In this document: one piece after another, positions 52,600-64,000 of the stretch
Position numbering within the stretch: the first letter of the stretch is position 1
How the letters are laid out: each line of letters starts with the position of its first letter
DNA from: Dromaius novaehollandiae
Taxonomy: Eukaryota; Chordata; Aves; Casuariiformes; Dromaiidae
Assembly (NCBI RefSeq): GCF_036370855.1
Contig: NC_088099.1
Span: 142,245,017 to 142,309,016 of the forward strand
Length of the DNA: 64,000 nt
Direction: 5' to 3'
Notes under the pieces: model-generated
Seen by the model: the letters and a program-made list of their open reading frames with translations, nothing else
Databases searched by the model: none
Told to the model about the DNA's origin: nothing
Position numbers and translations under genes: made by a program

Positions 52600-52860
52600 G
52601 CCAGGAAGAGAAAGAGGAGCACGGGAGCTCCCGGGGGAGTGCCCTGCTGCGGGAAAGCGCGGCTGGGCCCTGCGGGGAGCAGCCGGAGCTGCTGCCAGGG
52701 CAGGAGGAGCAGGGGGAGCAGCACGCGCATGCTGCCAGGGACTGCGGAACGCACTGCGCCTTCCTCTGCTGGCGGTAGGTCAGTACAGAGGCAAGGACGT
52801 ATGTCTCAGAGGCATCGTTCTTTCTTCGGTCTCTCCTGGGATAGCACAGCAACAGACTGA
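52600..52860. other. Small GC-rich island upstream of the DCSTAMP coding exon
   Basis: A GC- and CpG-rich block in AT-rich surroundings, with GCGCGG and CACGCGCATGC words. It could be a promoter or leader-exon region of DCSTAMP, or a regulatory island in its first intron. A - strand frame from 52754 (MRSAVPGS...) has a leucine-rich start like a signal peptide, but there is no family match. Confidence 0.4.
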
Positions 52861-53630
52861 CCCATATACGCAGTTAACCCTAACTGCTCATACTGTTACC
52901 ATCTTTCCTGCTTACCAGCATGCCTATACTGTAAATTACAGAGTACTTTTGTGAGATTAAAGCAGTTCCTGTTTGATGGGAAACAGTATCCACCGTGTGT
53001 TCATATTTTTCCTTCTTCTTTTACAATATAATATTCACTGTGCAATTTGTCCAAAGATACAAAACTAATTTATATGCATATTACCCTTTCATCATACTAA
53101 AACAAATAAGAACCTAATTAAATAAAACAAACTGTTTCAATTTTATAATAGGGAACTGTTGTCTTCACAAATACATCCTGAAGATATTACTTTGTCTTTT
53201 GTTTAGCTTGAACACAGCAGGTAGCCAGGAATTAAACTATTATTTTATATACATACTATATTTTAACGGCATTTGACTTCATGAATTCTGTTAGCATTCA
53301 CTTTAATGTTTTCCCTTCCTCTCTTTGCTGTTATTTATGAGGTATGTCATTACCACTTTTACATATAATAGGAGCTGAAAGTGATTAGAGCACCCGCCTG
53401 ATTCCAGCTGGACCCTTCTCGGCCTCCTGTGCTCCGGGTGCTATTTTTCTTACCCTCACTTGTGCCTGACCCTTTCGAGGGCTGAGGGCTATCCTGAAAG
53501 ATGCTTGAGTGTTTTCAGTGCTTAATAACTTCAGCAGAGATAAAAGGTGAGCAATAGCTCTCAGGTTGGGCTGAATCCCTGGCACTGTCACACCGCTTGG
53601 CAAGGCTTAGGAAACTGCGTCCCTCCAGTA

Positions 53631-53808
53631 CCTCAGTGAACTCATATGTAAATTGAGTGTAACAGCAACTAGCAGTTCTTTCACAGGAGTGACGATTAAC
53701 ATCGGCAAAGCATTCAGGGAGCTGCTGGTAGAAGTCTCTATGTCTTTGGGTAAGTGGTGCAAGCAAAACTGGGAGAGGCAGCATAGGAGACATTGGACTC
53801 CAGCTTTA
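53631..53808 (-). other. DCSTAMP: Candidate DCSTAMP non-coding leader exon
   Basis: Would start about 25-30 bp after the TATA box at 53831-53840 and end at a GAG|GTACTG donor (intron from 53630) that could pair with the acceptor before 52076. It contains an upstream ATG at 53793 whose frame would end at a TGA just inside the next exon. The only evidence is position and consensus. Confidence 0.3.
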
Positions 53809-53830
53809 CGGTCAGCAGAGCTAGCCTCTG

Positions 53831-53840
53831 CTTATATAAA
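53831..53840 (-). promoter_or_regulatory. DCSTAMP: TATA box, candidate DCSTAMP promoter
   Basis: Reads TTTATATAAG on the - strand, 1.75 kb upstream of the coding exon. An NFAT-type GGAAA core (53893-53897) lies just upstream. NFATc1 and AP-1 control of DCSTAMP is known from mammals. Confidence 0.4.
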
Positions 53841-56800
53841 TGGTCTCCCTTCCCCTCTTCTTATCTAACCAGAAATTAACTAGGCATTTTTAGGAAACAT
53901 TATTAAAAAGGAGACATTTATAATCCTTCAGTCAATCAGAGCCTGACCTAAGAACTACTAACAAACCCCGCCACCAAATCCCGAACTTCGTAGATCAGAT
54001 CTTTAAACAGTATATCCTGCCACATCTTCACTGTTGATCTAAAGAAAAATATCCTACACTGTCAATGGATTAAGAGTTCTTCATTTTAAAAGTCAGAAAA
54101 ATCAAATGCAAAAAATCTAGCATTTATGCCACATTATGCAAAAACATCTATGTGAGAAAGACACACCCAGAGTTTTCTTTTGCAGCATTGGTTTTATTGC
54201 TGTACTCAAGCATAGTTTCTACATGGCCTTGAATGTTTGTACATACACGTATAGTGTATTCCTGCTAACATTTATAAACATACAGCTATATAGGCTGCAG
54301 TATGTGCCTGAGAGTTTGGCATGATTTGCATGCAAGACTGACTGACTCCAGGAATTGGAGAAAGAGAGAGTCAAGAATGAAGCTGTTGAATGAACAAAAG
54401 CCCTACTTCTGGGACTGGAGACTGGAGATCTGTAAAACATGGGTAGAAACAGAAAATAATCAGAAAATCTCCTTTTCTGGGCAGACATACAGTTGCTGTG
54501 TGCTTGCATGAGGAATCACTGGACTACTCAGCAAATACAGAGCAGGTTTGTCCCTAATCTGTGTGAACACAGAGTTTTAAGTCAGGAGAGGTGTCGTGAG
54601 GAGCTGTTGATTTTTGGAGCCTGCACAAGAGATGCTCAGGTGAGACTGTATGATCTCCTCAGGCAGCGGACGGGGGGAGCATTTGCCATCCTCTGCTGAG
54701 CCCTTCCCTGGAGCGCAGCCACTGCAGAAGTCCTGACCTGGATGTACATCCGTATGAGTCTTTCCATGCTCCCATTTTCCCCAGTAAGACACCATCAACA
54801 GATGCAGATATTCAGCATAGGAGAATCACCCAAAGGATGAAAACTGTAGGCCTAAAAAGTTGTGGAGGCCAAAAATTCCGGTATCAGCAAGCTCTTAAAC
54901 AGCTGTGAAGGCTTGGAGGGGAAAACAACACCCTGGCTCAGAGCTAGAAATAAATCTTTGGCTCAGCTAAAGAGTCCTTAAAGTAAGTAGTAAACCTTGA
55001 GAGCTTTCTGTAATGATTCCTCTTGAAAATATAAATCACAAAAGCTCTCCTGAAGCTGCAGATACGAATTCTAACAGGAGGGTGACAGGAACAAATATTC
55101 CTTTCAACTGTAATCTGAAGCACAGTATTTTTCTCCTCTGTCCCATAACATGTGCCAGTGTGGGGACTGCTACCATTATGTATGTAGCATAAGGAAAGAA
55201 TTATTCTTAGAAAACAGTTTTTTGCCCTTAGGTGCCACTTTCTTTCAACCATATTTTCTAGTGATCTAAGCCACAGAGGGCAGCTGGGAACTCTTGAGCT
55301 CTAACTCTGCCTTTGAACCTGTTTTTTTCTGTAGGGCCCAAAGAGAACCTGTCTATGCCTTTGTTTCCCTCGCTAGGAAGTACTTATTCAGATCTGGAAG
55401 GGTGATATTTGTCTACCACACTGCCTGCTGGCAGGACTAATTATGAGAACAAATTCTCAAAAGGGGCTTCTCCAGCAAGGCGTTTGGTCCATACTTCTTA
55501 AGGCTTATGATGTACTTAAAAGTCCAAGATTAATGCAATGTAAGTAAAAAGTATTGTTCTAGTTGCAGTTTAAGATAAAAGAGGAAACATTTAGAGAGAT
55601 TTTTAGATCCTACTTGTGATATGTCAGATGCTGGCTGCAGTTTTTCAGTAAGTAGAGGACAAGTGAAAAGCATCAAGGGTCCCTGGAAAATGTCTTTCCA
55701 GCTCAGCCACAAGCCCTCTGCTAGAGTTCTGCAATTTTTATACCATACGTGTTCATATCATGTAGGATTTCTTCCCCTGCTTGCTATGGACACTCCTCCA
55801 AAGTTATCTCCCAAGCATTATGGCCCCCTTCTTCTGGAACTGTCTCTACCCAAATACCTCATTGCTTAGACCAGACTTACGTTTGTGCATATGAATTAGT
55901 CATCCATCTGAACTCTCTGCCTCTTCTCAACTACAGAGAAGGAGCAGCAATCTCATAAAAATGTGTTGTGGAAAAACTAACAGAATCTTCAAAATAATTA
56001 GTTTCCATTAAATATTTTAGATAGTTGATGTAAATTTTAAGTGCAAGTAGACCGTAAGGATACAGCTGACTTGGCAAACCACGACAAACAGAGTCACATC
56101 TTTAAGTCTTTTATTCTGATACAGACTTAACGCAGGCAAACGCTGGGGCCTACAGTTCCCATTGAGTTAAGACTGATTAGTAGCACCTAATTCATACACC
56201 TTCATATAAAGCCTGGTATAACCTTTCACTGTGTAGTCCTATTATTTGAGCAGAGCTCATGAGGATCATGCCTGCTTTGGCAGGCCTATGTCCCGTGCAG
56301 TGCACAGGCTGTGCATACAAAGCCCAAGTTTCATTACAAACCAAGAGGAGCAATAGGTTTCATGGGAAACTTATATCCCATTGATTCTAAAGCTTCAGCT
56401 ACACAGTGCTTTTTGCCTCATAAATCCTATTTGGATTTTGCACAAGAATTACAGAAGGAAAAACACACAATAAAAATACAGAAACAAATGCTTCCTTTTT
56501 TGGCAGTTTTAGCAGCCTTCTTTCCCTGCCTGGATCAGTTACACTGAAGTGTAAAAGAATTACTTCCCTTTTTCGGATGCCATCAGAAAAATACAATACT
56601 GAACTACGTTTTAGTAAGAGACAAAAATGTGGGAGAGAAGTTCCACATTATTTTCCTTGTCATTGCACAGCATTCAGCAGAGAAACTAAACACCAATATA
56701 AAATCCAGCAACATTAATATAATGATCCTCAGGGCTTCACTAAGACCCTTGTCATTTCTTGCGTTCACACATTTTGTTTTTAACTGGGGAAGAATGGTAT

Positions 56801-57574
56801 TAAAAACAACAAACACATGGGAGGACTGAAATATATAATCAAAGTGTGCAAATAGGAACCTGAAATACCAAACAATGCAGCAATGCAAATAAAATACCAA
56901 TTCATTCAAAAGCCCCTCCCAAAAATCCCAAACAAAAGCCTCAACAGATCAAGATCCCCTTTTCCTTTTTTTAAATACATGGCTCAGGAAAATTCTAAAC
57001 AGTACAAGATATTATTGAGTCTTCAGGATGCTACGAGTTGGTTTCACATCATCTAATTGCAAATGTCTACAGTTTAACGCCCACATCTGAGTTACCTGTC
57101 TTTGTGTCAATGAGAAAAAGGCAGCTACCCAGAGCCATACTCCTGATGTATTTTAGAAGTCTGCCTTAGAGTGAGATGGTTTGCATCATACAGGAGCTTT
57201 TTTCTCTATATTGACCATAAAAAGAGTCTGGATTTCTCAGATGGAGCTATCCAAAGTTAAACAAGATGAGCTTCACTCTATGTTTCTCCGTTGTAAGCAC
57301 AGATAACATTCGACTGAGCTGGGCTCTCAGAAAAGGACATAATAAATGATCAGGGGTGACCATAGAGATTGTGCAGCTATGGAAAGAAAATGGAACACGA
57401 AGTCAAATTTTCTCAATACTAGCACTATCAACAGTGTTACATTTGGAGGCTCTGATGCTGCAGACCCACATATATGTGCTTCACTTAAAGCACTGGTAGG
57501 AATGGAGGCACAGTTTGGGAAACCCAAAAGATAGTTTGCCTGTTGACAAAACTAACTCCATAGCGAATAGAAAA

Positions 57575-57640
57575 TTCCTGGATTTGGGATGGAAGGGATC
57601 TTGAAAGGTTACCCAGTCCTTTCTCTTACATATAATATCA
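57575..57640 (-). mobile_element. CR1-like 3'-end scrap
   Basis: GGGATGGAAGGGATCTTGAA then AGGTTACCCAGTCC resembles a diverged antisense CR1 terminus. Confidence 0.55.
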
Positions 57641-57984
57641 CTATACATAGTTTTTGGAATAGCCTAGGACTAAATAGCTGCATGAACTTTAGAAATAGCC
57701 CCTCCAATTAGTAAGATGAGAAAAATGAACTCAACTTCAGCAGAATGACCATGATTTACTATGGTTCTTAAGGAGCTAGTCCTTAAAGCAATTTCTTTTT
57801 TCCAGTGTAATCATGTAACTTAGAACAGCTAAATCAGTCCATGATTGCTATCAACAGTTACTTGATATTAACCCTAAAGCGTTACTTACGGGCCCTCCTG
57901 TAAAGCACATGAAGGATCTTCACATTGCTGTGTCTCTTGGTTTTGGTGAAGAGCAGAGACTGGCACTACTGAAAAACTTTTGCA

Positions 57985-58074
57985 TGAGTCATTTCTCCCC
58001 CACCCTCCCTCAGTGAGTCAGGCACACCACAATTTTGAAATTATTCTGATCTTGACAAAGATTAATGAGGAAGT
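57985..58074. promoter_or_regulatory. AP-1 / AP-1 / PU.1-like motif cluster
   Basis: Exact TGAGTCA at 57985-57991 and again at 58014-58020, then GAGGAAGT (ETS/PU.1 core) at 58067-58074, all within 90 bp and about 4.1 kb upstream of the candidate DCSTAMP TATA box. These factors are established drivers of osteoclast and macrophage genes. Enhancer function here is inference. Confidence 0.35.
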
Positions 58075-59724
58075 AACTTAAGCCCAAGACCAAAATAGTA
58101 TATAATTTGCAAGTGCCACTTTCCACCTTTTTCGTGACGAAGTAATAGATATCAGCAAATGAATTCTGGGCCAAGATTTCAATGACTTAAATTTATGTTG
58201 AATAATGCCTTAAGTCTGGAACATCTAAGCTATTTTGGTGCTTCTCATTTAACCTAGTGGCAACTTGGTGCCCAAATAACTTTCAAATTCTAATCCTTTT
58301 TACCCGACAAATGTTCTTACTGTGATCTATGTGAATATTTTGGTAGAGAATCTGTCAGAATCTGGCCCTTAGAATGCTACCTGCCTTAAATGTCCAACAA
58401 AGAAGCTCAGACTATGTAGGCTGTAGAACAGGGTGGTCTCTAAATTTAAAATATGCCTTTTGTATGTGGTTTTAGAATTGTACTTAAGTATTCTTTAATG
58501 AGAGACAGAATGGCACCAGACATTGACATGGCACTTACATTTTCAAAATCATCTACAGATATTTACTAATTCTCATGACACCCCTAGTCCAGCAAGCACT
58601 TTTCACAGCCTGTATGAAACAGGGTCTTCATCCCATTATGAATATTTATTATTTGTATTGTAGCAGACCTTTGAGACTTTCGTGAAGAGGGATCTAACAA
58701 GTGAGAAAGGATTTCAGTCGTACTCTGGATCTCACAAGAAACTGCTACATGATGAGCAGTGTTCATGATGAGCTTACCAGGCACTTACTGATTGCCAGTT
58801 TTAGGGGTTTTTTTGGTTTGCTTTTTTGCTTCTTCGCTTTTTTTTTTAACAGATGTCCCAAGAAGAATAAGAGAACAGAATCTAGCCCACATTTCCAGCA
58901 TACTGAAAATGTCTGGTGCTTTATTTGATAAGAAATTCCAACTGATTTTGACACTGTGTGGATCAAATAATGACTAGTGATTAAATTATTGTTAAGAAAG
59001 TGAAAAAAAAGAGAAATGCTTCTGCATTGGAGAAGTAATTTTGGGACTTCTAGGACCTGGTATGTTTAAATAGATGTCCCCAAGTTTGGGGGTCCTTTAG
59101 CATAAAAATTCTTTGCAATTTAAATAAATTAAAACCTACCATCTTTATTAACCAAGAATTTGGTTAATTCATATGGTTTGTCTAGTCTGGGTTGCTTAGC
59201 AGAATCACCCCCTAGGACAGCTCTGTTCACAGCACACAGCCTTTCTCACTAGAGAGCAACTCTTTCCTCCATCTGGTATGTCAGCATGGTCATCTACATC
59301 AGGGGCTGTGTCTACACTGACAATCAAGTGTGGGAGTGGGTCTGCATCCAGCTACAGACTCATGTACCACATTCTTCACCCGCACCCAAGATTGGACTGG
59401 GAGTTAGCTGAAGAACACTGCTGAAGGAAAAGCTTAAGGCCTAGTGTAGTGCCTTTGTACAGATTTATCCTGCCCTTCATGCAGTCTTGATGAATTGGGT
59501 ATGAGTGGGGCTGAGCACTTTACAACCCAGTCTAAGACCACTTTTTTTGGACATAGATGCATATATGTCACCCGAACACTGGTTTATTCACCTACCTCTA
59601 TTTTTGGCTCTTGAACTTCATAAATACTAGTAACAAGCAGCCAAACTAAGAAGTCACCAGAGAGAGGTTTGTGAGCCATATCAGTCATGTAAGATGTACA
59701 AATTGTGTTGCAATAGCTACCCAA

Positions 59725-60573
59725 ATGATGGGATGGTGTGCACTCCCAGTAAGTTCATGAATGATATCAACTGGAAGGAGTCATTGATATACAGGAGGGT
59801 AGAGCCCTGAGGGACCTCAATGGTCTGGAGAAAGGAGCCAAACAGGAACTTCATGAAGTTCAACAAAGGGAAGTGCAACATCCTGCATCTGGGAAGGAAT
59901 AACCCCATGCACAAATGCAGGTTGGGGGCTGACCAGCTGGAAAGCAGCTTTGCAGAAAAGGACCTGGGGCTCCTTGTGGGAAACATGCTGAACATGAGCC
60001 ATCAGTGTGTCCTTGCAGCAAAGAATGCAACAGTCTCCTGAGCAGTTTACTAGCAAAAGTCTAGACTGAAAGTCAACGGAAGTATCTCTCAGCCTCTACT
60101 CAGCAACAGTGAGACCACATGTGGAATGCTGTATCCAGTGAAAAAATTCTGGTACAAGAGAAACTTTGACATCCTGGAGTAGTCCAGTGGAGTCCAACAA
60201 GATGGTTAGGGCAAGGAGAGCCTGACAACTAGGTTTGTTCAGTCTTAAGGAGATCTTATTGCTGCCTTTAACTACCTAATCCAGAGAAGACAAAGCCAGA
60301 CTCTTCTCAGAGATGCATGGTAGCAAGATGAGAAACAACAGACTCAAGCTGGAACATGGGAAATTCTTAATAGATATAAGGAAAAATGTTTTCCGTCATG
60401 TCAAGCACTGGAACAGACTGCCCAGAGAGGCTGTGAAATCCTTATCCTTGGAGATACTCAAAACTTGACTGAACAAGGCTCTGAGCAACCTGGTCTAACT
60501 GGACCTGCTTTGATGAGGGGATTGAAATAAATGACTTACAGGTGTCCCTTCCAACATAAATTATTTTATTCTT
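59725..60573 (+). mobile_element. CR1 LINE, 5'-truncated, RT C-terminus to 3' end
   Basis: Sense copy. A frame at about 59820-60041 reads KFNKGKCNILHLGRNNPMHK and later SSFAEKDLGLLV, the well-known end of CR1 ORF2. It then passes into the 3'UTR (CCCAGAGAGGCTGTGAAATC) and ends near 60573. Stops and frameshifts make it non-functional. Confidence 0.92.
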
Positions 60574-62282
60574 CACAAGAAAATATTTGCCTTACCAGTC
60601 AAGGTTGAGACATCAAATCCATTTAAACTTGCTGCTGATCTGGATTGGCACAGAATCGTGTATGTGTGCTGTGTTCCCTTGCCACAATCACTCTAGATAA
60701 GCTGGATCAGTATTACATATCTATCAGCAGTAAAACAGTCTATAACAGTAATAATAATAATAATAAAAAACTTGTATTGACACAAATACTATTACTTTAG
60801 TAGCTTTAAAATCCTAAAAGAAGGGTGGAATCAGTCTGTCTTCCAGGAGTTTATCTGAATAAATGACCACAGAGTAATTTAGAGGCATGGTGCTGGCATC
60901 TTAAATATCCTACAGCTTTTGTAGCCTCAGTAAACTGTTTCATATAACAGTTTACTTATTTGGTTATTTTTGAAAGACAGTAGAAAAATAGTAAGTTTAT
61001 TTATTCAATATGGCAAATGAATTTCCTTGTTGTTCATGATTCTGAGAACAAAAACCTGAGAAGGGCGTCCAAACATGAAAAGAGTTGAAAATCCGGCAGA
61101 CATTTCATTGTCACAGTGTTATGAGAACACAAAACACAGCAGAGCCTTTCAATAAATTCTGATACATTGAGTAACCAAATTAGATCACATCTCCTAAAAC
61201 TTGAAGGAAAATCTATAAAGCTTTCATTTTGCTTTACCCAAACCTTTGTCAACTTTTTACTTTAAATAAACTATTGGTTCCTGCAGACACTACATTTATG
61301 TGCCTATTTGTTTATATATATATAAGTGAGAAAAAAAGATACTTTTGGACAGGTATCCTCTCCTGTTAAAATGTGTCACAAACCCTGCCAGTCCTTTGAT
61401 TGAGCCATCAAACTTTTCAGTCCTTTCAAACAGTTCTCAACAGAGCCATCCAATGAAGAAAGAAGACCAGAGAATCACTTTAAAAGAAATCAAAGTCAGA
61501 TTTGCTTCTTTACAAAGAACACCACCAACAGAAATAGTAAGAGCCCTATACGCAGTCTTCTAAGAACCCATGATACCTTTCCAGTGACATCCTCCATGCA
61601 CTGTCTCTTACAGCCACTTTCAGAACCAACTTGCAATTATGGTTTTAATGTTTATATTTAAACATTCAGATCTATTTTTGGAATAAAACATACCCATTGC
61701 TTTCCTTGGAAATGTTATAGGTGGTGTGGGCCATTGCAGAGATGCTACATACTATGGCTAAGGAATTCTGAATTGGAGATTAACTCTCCTTTAGCTTCTG
61801 ATTTCAAAGACCCAGGGCTGTGGATCAGGCTCAGTTCTGTCCTCAGTCTATTTGTTGACTGGAGAGTCCAGTCCAATCAGCAATTACAGAAGTGCTGACA
61901 TGAACATTATCTATTTGTCCTTGGTTGAATGGCCCTACACGTAATTTTCCAGACAGCTGGTTTTGCAGCAGGTACTGATAGCACTGAGGTAGCAGGACAC
62001 AGTGGCTCACCATAAGAACCAGGTTTCCCATCTACAGAGTAGTCATATCTTTGCTGTTTCAATAGCAGCTACTAAATTAGCTCAGGAAGCAGGCAGGCAG
62101 CACAATGAACATAGCACAGTCACTGAATTATGCATAGTGTAAGGGTATAATTAGATATAATGCAAGAAATACCATCTATAACTGGAGGAAGTGTCTGTTC
62201 ATTATAGGAAGAATGAAATGATCCTTTAATCAGCGCATATCTTTCATAGTATTATATGAGGGAAAATTCAGTAAAGTGACCC
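60574..62282. other. Intergenic DNA between two CR1 copies
   Basis: AT-rich, with an (AAT)n microsatellite and no recognisable gene. The ORF at 61345-61563 has no family resemblance. Confidence 0.6.
60748..60765. repeat. (TAA)n microsatellite
   Basis: Six TAA units at 60748-60765, running into a short A run. Confidence 0.85.
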
Positions 62283-62356
62283 CAGCAAGTGCACGTTAAG
62301 TCGGACCAAGTCTCCATCTAGCCCAGCATCTCAGCCTTGCCAACAGCCTGTAGCAG
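62283..62356. repeat. Possible old amniote retroposon fragment
   Basis: Contains GTCGGACCAAGTCTCCATCT followed by AGCCCAGCATCT, recalling the '(gg)gtcagaccaaaggtccatctagcccagtatcct' motif of a dispersed amniote repeat. It directly abuts the CR1 copy that follows. Confidence 0.45.
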
Positions 62357-62367
62357 TTGTTTTACAG

Positions 62368-64000
62368 AGTCACTGAGGTTGGAAGGGACCTATGGAGATC
62401 GTCTAGTCCAACTCTGCCCCCTCAAAGCAGGGCAAACTTGAGCAAGTTGTTCAGGACCATGTCCAGTCAGGTTTTAAATATCTCCAAGGACAGAGACTCC
62501 ACAGCCTCTCTGGGAAAACCATTCCAGTGTTTGACAACACTCACAGTAAAAAAGATTTTTCTAAGGTTTAAGTGGAATTTCTCATATTTCAATCTGTGCC
62601 TTTTCCCCCTTCTCCTGTCACTGTGTACCACTGAGAAGAGTCTGCCTCCTTCTTCTTCCTACCAGGAACACCCCTCCTGGGTCACCTGTCTCTGCTTCTA
62701 CCTCTTGTATGCTTCCTTTTTACTTTTGAGCTTTGTCAGGAGCTCCTTGTTTATCCATGCAGGCCTCCTGTCACCTTTGCTTGATTTTCTCTGTGGGTGA
62801 TCCTTGAAAATCAATCAGCTCTCCTAGGCCTCTCTTCTTTCCACCATTGTCTCCCATGTGATTCTTCCAAGCAGGCCTCTGAACAGGCCTAAGTCTGCTC
62901 TCCTGAAATCCAGGTTTGCGATCCTGTTTTTTGCCTTGTTCCCTCATCTCAGGATCCTGAACTCCACCATCTCACAGTCACTGCAGCCAAGGCTGCCCTG
63001 ACCTTCACATCCCCAACCAGTTCTTCCTTATACAAGGCCCAGCACAGCACCTCTCCTCATCAGCTTCTTGATCACCTGTGTCAGAAAGTTATCATCTATG
63101 AACTTCAGAAGCCGCCAGGATTGCTGTGTTGCCCTTGCAGCAGATATCATAGTGGTTAAAGTCATCCATCAGGACCAGGACCTGCAAAAGTGAGACTTCT
63201 TCTAGTTGCCTGCAGAAAGCCTCATTTTTTTCTTGGTGAGGTGGTCTATAGTGGACCTCGATCACAACGTTGTCTATGTTGCTCTGCCCTCTGATCCTTA
63301 CACATAAGCTCTCAGCTGGCTCATCTTCTATCCCAAGGCAGCTACATGCATTCCTGCTGCTCTCTCACACCAGGGGCAATTCCCTCTCCTCTACTTTCCT
63401 GCCTGCCTCTCCTAAAAGCTTACATACATCCATGGCAGCATTCCAGTCATGTGAGCCCTCCCACCACCTCTCTGTAATCCCAATGAGATTGTAGCCCTGC
63501 AACTGCACAAAAACCTCTAACCTTTAATTCTTCCTGTTTGTTCCCTATGCTGCATGCACAGTGCAGGCCCTTCAGATGGGCTCCCCGTCATGTTGATCTC
63601 CCAGAAAAGGAAATCAGCTTCCCCCATAACATTGTCTTGTAGGCACTTTTTCATCTGTGCGCAAATGCTTGAGGTGGGCTCCTTTCTGTCCTGTTTTGTT
63701 GATTATAACTCTGTCATCCATATTACCCTGCACCCTTTTTTTGCCAGCCTGTTCCACCTCTTCCTCACTTGGCTGTGGGTAATTATCTCCCTCCCTCTTT
63801 TACCTAGTTTAAAGCTCTGCTAATGAGTTTGGCCAGCCTGTTGGTAAAGATGTTTTTGCCACTTCATCAAGTTGATCCTATCTTTTCCTCACAGTCTTCA
63901 ATCCTTGAAGAGGGTCCCATGGTCATAAAAGCTGAATGCCTGTCATCGACATCAGCTGTACAACCAGTTCTTGGCCTGCAGGATCCATCCAATCCTCAAG
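62368..64000 (-). mobile_element. Long antisense CR1 LINE, RT core deleted, cut by window end
   Basis: 62371 to about 62640 is the antisense 3'UTR. After a junction near 62640-62700 it continues with the antisense of the endonuclease-RT linker (AGGAGCTCCTTGTTTATCCA), then the endonuclease domain (about 62810-63500; the antisense includes the region encoding a 'GYDLIGIT...W'-type motif) and further 5' CR1 sequence to the window end. The RT region that should lie between is missing, and the frame is broken. Confidence 0.82.

Larger units (their letters stand above)
53841..59720. other. Intergenic DNA upstream of DCSTAMP
   Basis: No gene recognised. Holds a small CR1 scrap (57575-57640) and the AP-1/PU.1-like motif cluster at 57985-58074. 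Short ORFs here look random. Confidence 0.6.

Noticed and set aside
53515..53793. 92-aa - strand ORF near the candidate DCSTAMP promoter
   Set aside because: No family match; it reads through the proposed donor and is better explained as an upstream ORF in a leader or as chance.
59820..60041. 73-aa ORF with clear protein-like sequence (KFNKGKCNILHLGRNN)
   Set aside because: It is the remnant of CR1 ORF2 reverse transcriptase and not a host gene.
61345..61563. 72-aa + strand ORF (MDRYPLLLKCVTNPASP...)
   Set aside because: No splice context, no CpG-rich promoter and no recognisable motif; consistent with a random ORF.

Overview
This window is nuclear DNA from a vertebrate, almost certainly a bird. 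It has two genes with small phase-matched exons and GT-AG introns. Its interspersed repeats are fragments of CR1, the LINE family dominant in birds and other sauropsids. There are no bacterial-type operons, no CRISPR array, no tRNA or rRNA genes that I can see, and most of the sequence is AT-rich intron or intergenic DNA.

Layout: (1) 1-5480 is upstream intergenic DNA with one CR1 scrap. (2) 5480-6660 is GC- and CpG-rich. It holds an unassigned exon-like ORF (5745-5867, clean splice donor) and, about 650 bp further on, a TATA box that fits the start of DPYS. (3) 6662-36425 on the + strand is DPYS (dihydropyrimidinase). All nine coding exons and a tenth, 3'UTR exon can be placed. They encode about 507 aa with every expected metal ligand. 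(4) 36426-43315 is the gap between two convergent genes. (5) 53.8-43.3 kb on the - strand is DCSTAMP, the multi-pass protein for osteoclast and macrophage fusion. Three coding exons give about 468 aa, and a TATA box at 53.83 kb may be its promoter. (6) 54-64 kb is intergenic DNA with several CR1 copies, one of which runs off the end of the window, and a cluster of AP-1 and PU.1-like motifs.

DPYS and DCSTAMP lie tail to tail, as I remember them on human 8q22.3, so this is a conserved syntenic block and not a new system. The genes do unrelated jobs: DPYS does the second step of pyrimidine breakdown in the cytosol, and DCSTAMP acts in cell-cell fusion. The observations most worth following are the unassigned CpG-island exon upstream of DPYS, the AP-1/PU.1 cluster upstream of DCSTAMP, the short bird-type DPYS tail followed by a separate 3'UTR exon, and two CR1 copies that keep both flanks but lack the reverse transcriptase core. 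Gene models were built by eye from splice consensus and remembered human proteins; no search or RNA evidence was available.
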